Both the position numbers and the translations under genes were made by a program. From Clavaria fumosa (taxonomy: Eukaryota; Basidiomycota; Agaricomycetes; Agaricales; Clavariaceae), in contig OX637794.1 of the NCBI GenBank assembly GCA_951802425.1, positions 4,774,001-4,838,000 of the forward strand: a stretch of DNA of 64,000 nucleotides. Direction: 5' to 3'. The notes under the pieces were generated by a model, which was given only the letters and a program-made list of their open reading frames with translations, made no database searches and was not told the origin of the DNA. Below, one piece after another: positions 47,090-57,539 of this stretch (position 1 is the first letter of the stretch; each line of letters opens with the position of its first letter).

Positions 47090-48574
47090 CCTAGACACTA
47101 TTTAGCCACTGCAACAGGCACCTCATAACCACTTATGAGAACGAGAATACCAATCTATTTCTACTACTGGACCTTTATGTTCTGTTTCTAGGTCTTGGAA
47201 TTCGGTGATGAAGCTGTTGAACGCCGTCATCGTTTCGCTGGTTAGACTTGCTTGCAACAGGGATCGCCAGAGCGCCTTCTCTGTCTGTGCCAAAAACACC
47301 GGCTTCTCATTTCCAAGGCTCAGTGCAGTCTATACAATTTGTTAGCTGTGCAATTGGGAACAACTGCAACACTCACTGAAACAAGATAACTTCGCCAGAC
47401 AAATGTGGAATCAAATGGCCTGGAAGACAAGGCAAACAAGGGTGATATTGCGATGCAGAAATGGAAAAGGGCTTGAACGGTGCTGAACAATGGGCTAATA
47501 CAAGGATCTTGGAAACTTGCGATGATGTCAGGCGATATGGCGAGGCCTAGTGCGCTAGCCTCTCTAGATAGAGTTTACTATTAGATCTAAGAGAGAAAAA
47601 AAGACATGTATTGCTCACCCTGTGAGAATTTTCACCCAGTCTTGTAAAGATTGGGAAAAGTTGGCCCGACTATTCTGCAGTAAAATTAGCTTTCGGATAA
47701 GAGTTATAATGACACCGATATGCACTAAACCAAACCAAGAAATTGCAAATGCCATCATTTCAAAGTTTTGGACAATAGTGTTTATCTGGATTTTTTGCAT
47801 TCTTTCCATCCCTGTGCCAAGGAACCTCACCATGCATATGAGTTTCGCCTGTTGTGAGGTAGGATTTGTTGGAAGGGGGGTAGAAAAGAAAGATGTCGAA
47901 TCCCGCGAAAGTTGGCCTTCGTCTTGCGATCCGATTGCTGACCGAATGGGTTTAACCCAATCTTTCAAGAGGGAGACGAACTGTGTTGCATAAGCAAGTC
48001 AACGTTCCAGCCACTCTAGAAAACATTAAGGCTCTATACCTCTTTCAGCCTTGATGGGACATCGGGGAATTCTGACTGCAGGGACAGTTGAAAGGGAGCA
48101 TCATTATCGGACGTTGAGAAAACTATACGATCTAAGAGGGCATGGCGAAACAACAAATGGGCGGCACCCATGAGACCGGCAGAGTCAGATTTCTTCCAGC
48201 GTTGTTCATCGTTGATATCAGCCAGGGGTGCAAGGAAATACTTTGCCAATGTTAAGTTCTGCCATGCCAAAATAGGCTCAGTTTGCGTGCTTAGATTGTC
48301 TAACATGCTGGCCATTGACTTTTGATCTATAGATTAGCTAAGGAAAAATTAATAAGTAGACGTGTTTCACCAAGCAAAACTCTGTGACGTCTCCTTCTGT
48401 GTTCTGAAATCGCCTGAGCCAACGCGCTGTATTCTCTTGCAGTGAACCAGGACTGAGCAAGATATCGGTGAGCCAAGGATAGTTCTTATATACTTCAGAG
48501 CTACGCAACAGTTGGGCTCTGAAGACAGTATTGGAAGTTGAAGATTGAACAGACATATTGAATTGAGCAGACAA
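47090..48574 (-). CDS. Multi-exon gene of unknown function next to the palindrome
   Basis: Start near 48,574 (or the second ATG, MSVQSSTSNTVF). Exon 1 ends in DVTEFCLVKH. Exon 2 (about 48,320-48,045) encodes SMASMLDNLSTQTEPILAWQ through FLAPLADINDEQRWKKSD to FPDVPSRLKE. Exon 3 begins FVSLLKDWVKPIRSAIGSQD at about 47,985, and a late exon (about 47,330-47,150) reads ALSLGNEKPVFLAQTEKALW and FNSFITEFQDLETEHKGPV. Joints have GT-AG borders and the composition looks coding. I recognise no family; it is soluble and helical as far as can be judged. The 3' end lies within 100 bp of the palindrome border and may have been cut by it. Exact exon limits in the middle are unresolved. Confidence 0.55.
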
Positions 48575-48691
48575 TTGGTTAGATGCGATCAGAGGTAGAT
48601 GAGTCGAATGAGAGATGTCACACTATGTGACCAGCGGCGAAGTACTTCGACAGTGGTCACAGTGTGACCACCGTTGAAGTACTTCACCACC

Positions 48692-48790
48692 GCTGCCGCT
48701 CAGGCTGACTTGTTATCGATACCGAGAAGGCCACAGCAGGGCCTTCTCAAACGGGAATTTGAATTGGGAAGCGAGCAGAGAAACAAGCTA
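48692..48790 (+). repeat. ~99-bp direct repeat, copy 1 (copy 2 at 49,373-49,471)
   Basis: Both copies start CTGCCGCTCAGGCTGACT and run to GAAACAAGCTA with few differences, among them a TGTTATCGAT to CGTGAGCGAC change near the left end. Confidence 0.88.
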
Positions 48791-49372
48791 CAGAGGAACG
48801 ACTAGAGAAATGAACAGAAGTAATGAAGCAGAAAAGGCGAACAGCCCGGGGGAGAGGTGGGTGGGCCGATGAAAGAAAATCAGAAGGAGAAGTGAGAGGG
48901 GCCGGAAAAGAGTAGATAACGATAACTACAGGGTGTAAAAAAAGTAGTCAAAGTCAGAGACAACTAAGAGGAGTGCATGCGTACTCTGATACACGTATGT
49001 GGTAAGTTAACAAAGTGAGGAGAGGCCACAACGCGTATCTGGAGGCGAAGGAAGGTCAGCTCGGAGAGCTGGGGTGCGGAAGGCTGAGCCGCTCACCTGC
49101 GCTGATCTTTGAGCGACACGAAAGGAGCGGAAGAGCAGCGCAGACGAGGGAGCTAGGGGTCGACAGCACTTATCAGACTTGAGTGAGACATCTGCTACGA
49201 CAATAGCATCTCACTGAGACAAAGCACAGACCAGATGGCGAAGCCGAGAAAAAGAGCCAGCGAAGCAGTGAGAAAGGAACGGGATCGGCGAAGCCGAAAT
49301 AGGGAGACTCACAGCGTGCACAGAGGCCTAAAAAGCTGCTCCCTTCCCTTGGAATCCGCGCCTGAACCAACC

Positions 49373-49471
49373 TCTGCCGCTCAGGCTGACTCGTGAGCGA
49401 CACCGAGAAGGCCACAGCAGGGCCTTCTCAAACGGGAATTTGAATTGGGAAGCGGGCAGAGAAACAAGCTA
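49373..49471 (+). repeat. ~99-bp direct repeat, copy 2
   Basis: Second copy of the 48,692-48,790 repeat, 681 bp downstream in the same orientation. The pair brackets a segment without recognisable genes. Confidence 0.88.
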
Positions 49472-49910
49472 AAAAGAGCATACGTGTGCGTGTGAGGGGG
49501 ATGGCGGCGGTGCGAGAGGATGAGACCGAACGCTGGTCACACTGTGACCGTTCTCAAGCTTCTCTTTTTTTTGTCTTCAGACTTTTTTTAGACGAACAGC
49601 CACCTTCTCAATTGCGACTGGTGAGGGACAGTGCCTCTGGCATTGCACCTGCAGAGTAATGCCAGAGGCACTGCCCCTCTCTACGCAAGACTATTCTACC
49701 CATCTCAGCTCACAAGTTTTCTGTTTTAATTATTATCAAGACAAGCTACCCTCGACCTCGGAAGGGATTCAAGGCAGCGGGGCTGATTTTTGGATAGTCA
49801 GTGGTACGTCTTCGCTTCGCTTCTTGTTCCGGCTCTTTTTTTAGAATGTTTTGAGAGAGAAAGCATTGTCGAGAAATGAGAGGGCAATACGCCCGCCGTT
49901 TGCCCTTGCA

Positions 49911-50456
49911 GGAAGATTAGAGCGAGCAGATGGGGCGGTCTGTCGATAGGTACGCCGTCTTTACTTTGTGCAATTGCTCACTTCTGTTTCTTTTCCGAGA
50001 AAAAGACTGTCACTACGAGATGAGAGAGGCGATATGCCCGCCGTTTGGATTGCATTCGAGTCTCAAAGAAAGCTCGGGGCATCCTTCTCTCAAGGCTCAA
50101 TTTGCTACGAGCAGGGAGGCGTATGCACGCTGTCGAGATCAAATGCACACCTTGATGCAGGTGTGCTTTGTCTTGCCCTTGCAGGAAGATTAGAGTGAGC
50201 AGATGGGGCGGTCTGTCGATAGGTACACCGTCTTTACTTCGCGCAATTGCTCACTTCTGTTTCTTTTCCGAGAAAAAGACTGTCGCTACGAGATGAGAGA
50301 GGCAATATGCCCGCCATTTGGATTGCATTTGAGTCTCAAAGAAGGCTTGAGGCATCCTTCTCTCAAGGCTCGATTTGCCACGAGCAGGGAGGCATATGCA
50401 CGCCGTCGAGATCAAATGCAAACCCTGATGCCGGTTTGCTTTGTCTCACCCTCAGT
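49911..50456 (+). repeat. 273-bp tandem duplication (two units)
   Basis: Units beginning GAAGATTAGAG(C/T)GAGCAG at 49,911 and 50,184 are about 95 percent alike by eye. The preceding 50 bp look like the end of a third, degraded unit. Confidence 0.88.
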
Positions 50457-50802
50457 TGGACAATTTTGGAGCAGTCCAGTACCTCTGTGCTCTCTGAGCA
50501 GGTGGGTTTACTTGGTTGTGTCGTAGGTTTAAGAGTTTTAATGAGTTCTGCCCAGTTTCTATTTCGCCATTTTTGTTTTGATTGATTGTTATAAGAGGCT
50601 AGCGAGGGACCGAACTGGCCACTCGGTCTCTTGTACCGGCCCTACATTTGGTTCCTTTTTACAAGATTTCTTAGTGTACAGTTGAGTAGAGTTGAGTAGA
50701 GCAGAGCCGCGCCGATACTGCTTTGAGACCTTAGAGCTAAAGGGGAAACCTTGTCAGTTCGCTATAAGTCACATGACCACAGAGTTGACTTAGCCCGCCG
50801 GC

Positions 50803-52345
50803 GTGTCTTGTTCCCTCTGCCGAGCCCAGCGTGGAAGACACCGTTTCACTTCTCCAAGATGTCAGCTAAAAATCTTGTGCATGCCCTCATTTGCCGTATT
50901 AGAAAATTCTCTGCTCACAACCTTCGACACGCAGCGTTGTTATATGTGCCTTGCTACTCTCCGCCCAATGACTACCTGCGACTACTGCCCACGTGCTCTA
51001 TGCCCAAATTGCATCGATATTGGCGCAGCGCCTCCTGCTCAAAACATAGCGTTTTGATGTCTCCATTGCCATGAGCAAGCGTTCAAATCTGACCCCTACA
51101 CGGTGAGCGATCTGCTCTAGTGTTTCTTCTCTCTCAAATCTGTGAAAAATGCAAGGGTTTTTATATTCGAAGCAATACGAGCCTCCTAGAGATCGCTGGC
51201 AAACTAAATGCTGCTGCCTTACGCCCCTTGGAAGCATCCCCTTTGAAGGTCACTGGAAATTTCCAGATGACTGCACATTCACAGGTAATCTATGAAGATA
51301 CAACAATCCTACACCTCTTGTCGGAAGGAATCAATGCAAGTGGGTCTCCTGCAAGGATCATAGCCGAGCATTTATCTGCGGCCCTGGGTCCCGAAGACTT
51401 TCTTTTCGAAGAGATAAGGTTTAACCTCTCAACTCCTGCCCTGGTTTGCTCCCATGGGCATCGGCTAAGAGAGATCGTCAAGGGAGCCACCGAATAGTGA
51501 GTTTGTTGATTTACTTTGATCTCTTTGTAAAGGAGCAACTTTGCAGCAAGCACCATAAACGTTGCATCATATTCATCACCAACCACTTTCAAAACGACAA
51601 TGGTGTATTGATGGCCTCTCATTCGAGCAAAACAGTCAAGGAAGTGAGCAACTGCTTTTCTTGTTTTGCCCAATATCCAACCTCTGTATAGTTGATGCAA
51701 TCGCTCCTTCCTACCTCTGTATTCCCCTTAAAAATGGATGTCACGTTGCGGATGCTCTCTTCAAATTGCCTTGTCGATGAACCTCGAAGTTATGAGGATC
51801 TTGTGGACAGTTTTAACCAGTATATTTAACTTGTGCCTGTAGTTTTAACTCTCATTCTCTATCCTAGCCTCTATCTTTCTCACCTCATTGCCTTCACTGC
51901 CAAGGAATTACAACCTTCCCTTGTATCGTTGCTTGTCCTTGCCTATGCCCAACATGTCCTCATCGAAGGCTTCCCTTTTGCCAATTTCGAGAGACGATTT
52001 CTTCCCAGCATTTCTTCAATTCATCGGCACACTGGCATTGTCCACATATTCTGGGACCAAAGCAAACTACAAAGTCTCCGGTACATTTGGATGCACCGGA
52101 ACATCTACCCATGGGGTCATCCTCTGCCTGTGCAATGCGATAAGTGTGGGCGTATCCGCCCCTGGATATCGGTAAACGGCCGCGATTCATCTTGCTTGTT
52201 TGCTTGTCGTGGCTGCCCAAAAAAGCTGAAGTTTCCACCTCCAGAGTCTGTGAAATGGGTAGGCAGTGAAGTTGCAGGCGGTCGGTGGATGGTAATAGAG
52301 CAGGAAAAATATCTGAGGGATGGTCTGATTTATACCAAAGAATAA
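50803..52345 (+). pseudogene. PHD-like zinc cluster / zinc-ribbon protein, copy 1 (degenerate)
   Basis: Unknown family common in Agaricomycete mobile regions. The N-terminal cysteine cluster reads CYMC-x10-CDYCPRALCPNC then CLHCHE (about 50,940-51,075), with an in-frame TGA at 51,055-51,057 where Arg is expected (sister copies of such clusters continue here). The middle region (51,280-51,450) reads VIYEDTTILHLLSEG, ASGSPARIIAEHLSAAL and EEIRFNLSTPAL, alignable with copy 2. The C-terminal part from about 51,890 reads LLVLAYAQHVLIEGFPFANF, then WMHRNIYPWGHPLPVQCDKC and the ribbon CDKCGR...CRGCPKK. Frame changes between 51,500 and 51,830 suggest decay beyond introns. The same-strand TET/JBP-like gene lies 840 bp downstream. 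DNA or chromatin binding is inference from the cysteine clusters. Confidence 0.62.
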
Positions 52346-53180
52346 GCTATATTAGAGCTTTAGAATACAAATCTTGACCTCTGTTACAGAAGCTATATAG
52401 TTCTGTTGTCTGTAAGAGGAAGATTTTGTCTTGTAGGCACTTCTTCGTTCGAGAACACCGCTACAGGCGGACTAGCTCTGTCGCAGCGTCATACTGTGAG
52501 TCTGCATAAGCACAGTTTCTTCTATAATTCTTTACAGTTTCTTTCTGTCTCTTTAACACCAAACACATCTCTTGGCCAATATCCCGCTGCAGGTAAGACG
52601 TATCGCCCTACTTGAAATGTGCGACATGTACATCTTGACTGTCCTGCTCCAGGTCCTGCTCCAGCCATAGGCGACATCCATGCAGCATCTCCAATTCTCC
52701 TTTGAAGAAGGGTGGGCTCCTTGGAGAGATTGAGAATAAAAATGGTGTGGAGCCGAGCCGGCCGTTTCGACGTTTGTATGCTGCATGGGTTTGAAGTTGC
52801 CATTGCTGCCGGAATAGTCAAGCCAACAAAAGGCAGACGAACCCGAGACGCATACCGGCAAAAGACAGACGAACCGGAGACACATACTGGCTAATGTACA
52901 TAGCTTCTGCGCTCCCCTGGCTGTATTGTGCTCCAAGTCATTCTGGGACAAGGCGTGGTGGGCTGCACAAACTAAGTAGATAACTGGGAGACACCCTGTT
53001 CACCACACTCCCTACAACTTGTAAATCAAAAAACGAATTTGGTGCTTTGGGCATGTACGTGTCACGACAGTGATTTGTTTTCAGGATTTACAGACCTGGT
53101 CCTGGGTCGTTGTAATCTTAATTTTGCTAGTACGGTGGTTATTGTGGCACAAATTTGTCCTTGTTTTTCTACCTCTGCGA
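52346..53180. other. Intergenic region between zinc-cluster copy 1 and the TET/JBP-like gene
   Basis: No convincing exon chain. A short duplicated ACGAACC(C/G)GAGAC motif (52,838-52,880) is visible. Upstream exons of the dioxygenase gene may lie in its right part. Confidence 0.4.
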
Positions 53181-54594
53181 ATGAAACAACGAAAGAGACA
53201 GAAGACACAACACCAAAAATCTGTAGCTTGTTCAACTCCTTTTGGACCTCTTTCCCTGAAGGATTCGATGTGGGCCCACCTCCGAGGTGTTTTGCAAGCG
53301 TTTTGCCGAGATCCCACCGAAAACTCCAAGAAAAAACAGTAAGTTCATCTTTCATTCTAGATCGAGTTTTAATGCTTTCCTGCTAGACTTAAGATTTGGT
53401 CAGAACTTGAAACTCTGACAGCTGCTTCAGATTCAAGGGACACTAGCTCTCTTAGCGACGCTGACTTCCAAAGGGTTGCGCTTACTGTAGCATATGCATT
53501 GATGAATCCCTGTAAGGATCATTTACACTTGCAAATTGATCAATCGCCTTATGTCCACACACAGTTCAGACAGACTGGGACGTTGAGTGGTTTGTAGATA
53601 AAATCAAGGCTGTTAAGATGGCTGGAAGCCATGACTCAAGAATACAGGAAGAGGTGGTTCGTTTGAAGGAAAAATTCGGACTATTTGTCAACCCCAGGCG
53701 TATTGAAGAGCCTGCGACTATTGTCGACAAATTTGGTCGAATTCTAATATGACATCTTCCTGGTATTCTTTCCAAGTCTCATTTGGTGATTGCGTTTTGG
53801 CTTTAGTTTCTTAAGTCCTCGAAGAAGACTGATGGTAGAAAATCCACAGGCCAAATACAATGAAGCTTCTGCAGCAATCAAGGACTACTTGGTAACCCAG
53901 GCATCTAGCGGTGAAAAGTCTTGGAGGTTGACTGGATTTCACCCCCCTGCTAACACTGTATTTGGGGCTGGTTCTCTGAACTTTTCTCCAGGTTGGTTTA
54001 TGAGGCTCAGAGATGTAAGCAAACACAGTTGCACAAATGGACGGAGTCCTCACAACCCCACAGCAACCGCACGAGAAGCTCAGGATGTCGGCCATCCTAC
54101 AAAGCGCACAGGGCGGCTCATTCTTGACTGCAATCTCAAATTCTGAACTTATCTGCAACAGCGTTGCAGCGCTGATAACCCCAGAGCTATATGACTTAGG
54201 ACTGTCTGCAATCCAGAAGGTGAAGGGGGGTGTTGAGATGGCAAACAACTACAAAAACGTTGAGTTGTGGCCCTCTGTTTACATGGCAATGCAGGTCATT
54301 GTGAATCGAGTGACGCCTCCTCATCGGGATGAAGGTGGCTGCCTGACGCATTACGATCTCCTTGTCAGCGCAGGTACACATACAGGTGCGACATTCGATA
54401 TCCCAGAGCTTGGAATTACTCTTGCTTATTCTCCTGGCACCATAGTCTCGCTCTGCAGGAGGATCTTCTTCCACCAAGTGCTTCGATGGGAGGGAGAGAG
54501 AATATGTGTCGCACATTTCATTAAAGACAATGTCCACGAAAGGTTGCAGCTACCTCGGCCTACATGGCCTAAACAGTCAGACTATTTTGCGTAA
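53181..54594 (+). CDS. TET/JBP-family 2-oxoglutarate/Fe(II) dioxygenase (possible pseudogene)
   Basis: Predicted nuclear enzyme oxidising 5-methylcytosine (or thymine) in DNA, by family. A likely start is the basic MKQRKRQKTQ at 53,181. Exons then read LKIWSELETLTAASDSRDTS, DADFQRVALTVAYALMNP and a helical DWDVEWFVDKIKAVK segment, followed by GRILI-stop-HLPGIL. Further exons give SWRLTGFHPPANTVFGAGSL, NFSPGWF and QPHEKLRMSAILQSAQGG. The catalytic barrel has VNRVTPPHRDEGG (iron-binding HxD, about 54,300-54,335), THTGATFDIPELGI, GTIVSLC, and FFHQVLRWEGERICVAHF, giving the distal His and the 2-oxoglutarate-binding Arg. Stop TAA at 54,594. The TGA at 53,750-53,752 inside an otherwise conserved (W/R)HLPGIL segment breaks the frame unless an unrecognised intron removes it. 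The active-site residues are all retained. Confidence 0.75.
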
Positions 54595-54716
54595 CACTTT
54601 TTTCTAGTCTGCGCATTGTCGGAATTCACAATTGATCTATATGTATTTTATCTAATGAGGAAGCGCCAGCTGCAGAACCCTTGCTTGTCCACGCAAAGAA
54701 TGATGTAAAACATTAG

Positions 54717-55594
54717 GAGAGATCGCAGTAGCGATTTCGACCTGTTTTCGGCTTGTTTTCGACTTGTTTTCAAATCTGGTTTTCAATCCTGTTTTCACAG
54801 CTTGTCCCGAAACTCATTTTCAGCTTTGAGCTGTTTTCACCGGCCTGCCACGCCATGTCGGACTGTGAAAATTACAAGCGGTACACTCAAAATGGCTGAA
54901 CCAATGGTCGAAACGGTACAGTAGTAATCGTTCTAATTCCTTGCTTCGTTAATGGGGGCTCCTCTTCGGCCTTGGCCCGCTCCCTTGCTAACCTACCTTT
55001 CCCTCTCGCGAGATTCACCTCTCTCCAGCACAACTCCGCCTCCTTGACCAGGACACCAGCGGCATCATACGTATCGAGAACGCTTCTGATGAAAAGACTT
55101 CTTCGACTTTGTCCGGTTCCGTTGAAGTCAAGACCTTCCATATGCCTAGTAAGAAATGCTCGACTGCTGAGAGATTGTGCAAGACCAAAATGGAATGAGA
55201 TGCCATCTCATGCGTGTGTAAGAGATGATGGAGATATGCACACGAATAGGGTGGGAGTGACAGGCCCGCCGTCGCGTCCATCTCGTCCAGCGAGCTGTGC
55301 AGGATTCGGGTCGGTGGTGCCATCGGTGAACACACAATGTATTTGCAGACTGGTCGATCCCCGCTCGAGCCCGATGAAAGACCATCAAGGAAGCCGTCAG
55401 TTGCCTGCTGTCGTTCCGTGCGACGAGGCATAGAGATGGCCAGCGGAGTATGAAGTCCTTCGGCAGACCGAGCATGAAAACAAGTTTCACAGTGGGGTTG
55501 TCAGAGTCGAAAACGGGTTTCATTCCAAAACAGTGCTGAATTACAATTTGAAAACAAGTCGAAAACAGGTCGAATTCACTACTGTGATCTCCTG
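54717..55594. mobile_element. Inverted-repeat element carrying a gene fragment (~880 bp)
   Basis: The left border AGGAGAGATCGCAGTAGCGA followed by TTCGACCTGTTTTCGGCTTG is matched in reverse at 55,594-55,540 (AGGAGATCACAGTAGTG, TTCGACCTGTTTTCGACTTG). Both ends continue into degenerate GTTTTC repeats. No transposase is encoded. Inside lies a minus-strand fragment resembling a tRNA-modification gene. A target duplication is not obvious. Confidence 0.65.
54890..55520 (-). pseudogene. Captured fragment resembling queuine tRNA-ribosyltransferase subunit (QTRT2) C-terminus
   Basis: On the minus strand one frame reads CKYIVCSPMAPPTRILHS, then PPYSCAYLHHLLHTHEM and SHSILVLHNLSAVEHFL (about 55,360-55,130). 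This matches the zinc-site and AYLHHLL-x-THEM signature of TGT/QTRT2 proteins, whose Arg before AYLHH is here Cys (CGT to TGT). After a likely intron a second frame gives FIRSVLDTYDAAGVLVKEAE and WREVNLARGKGRLARERAKA. Only the C-terminal part is present, bounded by the inverted repeats, with no start or catalytic aspartates. The family match is from memory of motifs, so moderate confidence. Confidence 0.5.
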
Positions 55595-55639
55595 TATTGT
55601 GCTACAGCCGTTTGCGAAATTATCAGCGCTGTCCTTCTC

Positions 55640-57240
55640 ATCTTTGTCACATGTGTTGTTTGCCCCACCAGACATCCGCCTTCCATCCAGACGGCTTCTT
55701 CCTGTCGCCAAACTGACAGTCCGAGGGAATAACAGAAACCGCACAACAATTTTTGCCACTGCAAGAAATTTTGATGCGGTCTTGATTGTACGAAACTCTT
55801 GCAGATGAGAGAAGACCGCAGTAGCAGCATTGGTGGCCAATTTGAATTCCTTTGGGCCTCAATTGAGAATGGAACCAGGTCCATTTCTGACCAATAGATG
55901 ATGAGAGATGCACAACAGAGGTGTGGGCACCTAGGCCTTCCTCTTCTGTCAAAAGCTTCGGAAGGATACGGTGAATAGAGAAATGTTCGACAAAGATTTT
56001 CATGGAAAGCTTCATCAACAAAGATGATGTCTGGATTGGGAAAAGTGTTGTGCTGCCGAAACCGATAATGTCGTAAAAAATTCCCCTGGATATGGTGAGA
56101 CAGATACCTTGACATATACAGGAAACACATACTCTTGGGCAAAATCCTGTAACACCTTCCAGGAGTTCATATGAGTGTAGACGCTGCCGCATATAAGTAA
56201 GTAAAGCAGCGAATGCGTTGACTTTGCAAGTGCCCTGAGTTCATCGCCAAAAATGACGGATAGGAACTAAAACGCGAGTCAGTGTTCATCTGAGTATTCA
56301 AGAAAGGAAGCCGACATCATTGATTGTTAAACCAAATCCCTGCTGGATGTGAATGTTGCCATTGTTGGGATTACTGTGTGTGCGAAGGAATACAAGAAGG
56401 CGGGTACAGCCCGCACTGATGTACAATTGAGATGGCTTAATGATACTGTTAGGAATAGAAAGAGTACCTTCGTATAGAGATCGCGATTTCGTCCATGAGA
56501 CAGCGGTGATGTTCCACGGCAGCGATATTGCCAGGGTCGATGGTAAAAGGAACATGAATGTAACGGAGTTCACGATTGCCTTGACCGGACGATTTGAAGT
56601 AGGCATCCAAGTAGTGATGGACAATCGGAGCAGGATCCCCCTTTTCACCAAGCGAAGCAAGATGGAGATTGATAATGAAAACAGATGAGTCGTCAAAACA
56701 TGGAAAATTTCCGCGAACAGTTGAGTTCTTCAGCTTGGCAATGCCATTGCATGGATTGAAATCCTCCCCATTGAGCTTGAGCCCCTACAAAAAGCCGAGG
56801 AATGATAGGGATGTCACGACGTGAGGGGATGTTACGCACAGTGTATGGAGCGGCTGGCCGACACTCAACGCCTGCTTTCCTAGCTTTTGATGAATGCCGA
56901 TCTCTTCCCAAGTGGCAGCTAGGACAGATAAATTGGTATTCAGGCTTCAAAAACTCCACATCGGAGATGGGTAGAGTGACGCAAGCACAAGTTGAACGTG
57001 GGCACTGATCACATTCTTTGAGATCACCCCCTTCACCACATACACAGCACCACTGGTAACATAATTAGTCAAGGCTATAATGTGAGATAATTGAAGAAAC
57101 CTAACGTTATCATGGGCTGCTTCTTGATGGGACACAGGTTTGGTCGACGTGCTCTTCGCCAACGGGACCTTTGGACCAGCGATGCGAAATGTCCTCCCTT
57201 TGAGAACAATGCGAACCGAGGGTGATCCTGTGGACGTTTT
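55640..57240 (-). pseudogene. PHD-like zinc cluster / zinc-ribbon protein, copy 2
   Basis: Homologue of copy 1, on the opposite strand and facing it across the dioxygenase gene. A segment VRIVLKGRTFRIAGPKVP (about 57,180) leads over a short intron into WCCVCGEGGDLKECDQCPR and STCACVTLP, then FICPSCH. This is a PHD-like cluster in which Cys takes the place usual for His. Middle region (about 56,700-56,440): FIINLHLASLGEKGDPAPIV, HHYLDAYF and FTIDPGNIAAVEHHR, corresponding to the VIYEDTTILHLLSEG region of copy 1. Later: STHSNPNNGNIHIQQGFGLT (about 56,350), IFVEHFSIHRILPKLL and HQCCYCGLL...CSGKNC (ribbon, about 55,850-55,760). Some frame changes need either introns or decay. Its 3' end abuts the inverted-repeat element. 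Confidence 0.62.
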
Positions 57241-57390
57241 CGCAGTTTGTTTTGTTCAGGCCATAGGAAGTTGATGAAATTAGGCATGGGTGAGACTGAC
57301 TTGCGACGCGTAGACACGAAACGCGCAGAACACACGGCGTGAGCGAGACCGCACGTGATGCTTATGTAAGGTTGGTGTCTGCCGTCCTCG

Positions 57391-57418
57391 CTTCCTTCCT
57401 TCCTTCCTTCCTTCCTTC
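57391..57418 (+). repeat. CTTC microsatellite, seven units
   Basis: Seven perfect CTTC tetranucleotides upstream of the zinc-cluster copy 2. Frame-derived Lys/Glu/Gly runs across it are not taken as coding. Confidence 0.95.
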
Positions 57419-57539
57419 TGTGAGGCCCACGTCTTCGCCTCGGGTCCCTGAACAAATGAAAGCACTGGTCACTGCAAGCCCCAACAGCAAGAATGTATTC
57501 CTAAATTGCTGACAGGGACTTGACTTCTATATCTTGCAA

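Larger units (their letters stand above)
48575..50802. other. Repeat-rich intergenic region with no supported gene
   Basis: About 2.2 kb. It contains two GAAGTACTTC cores with GTCACA/TGTGAC palindromes (48,617-48,690), a ~99-bp direct repeat pair, a 273-bp tandem duplication and purine-rich DNA (48,790-49,100). Open frames here recur in the duplicated units and lack exon-like borders. It may be the terminal region of the element carrying the downstream genes. Confidence 0.5.
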
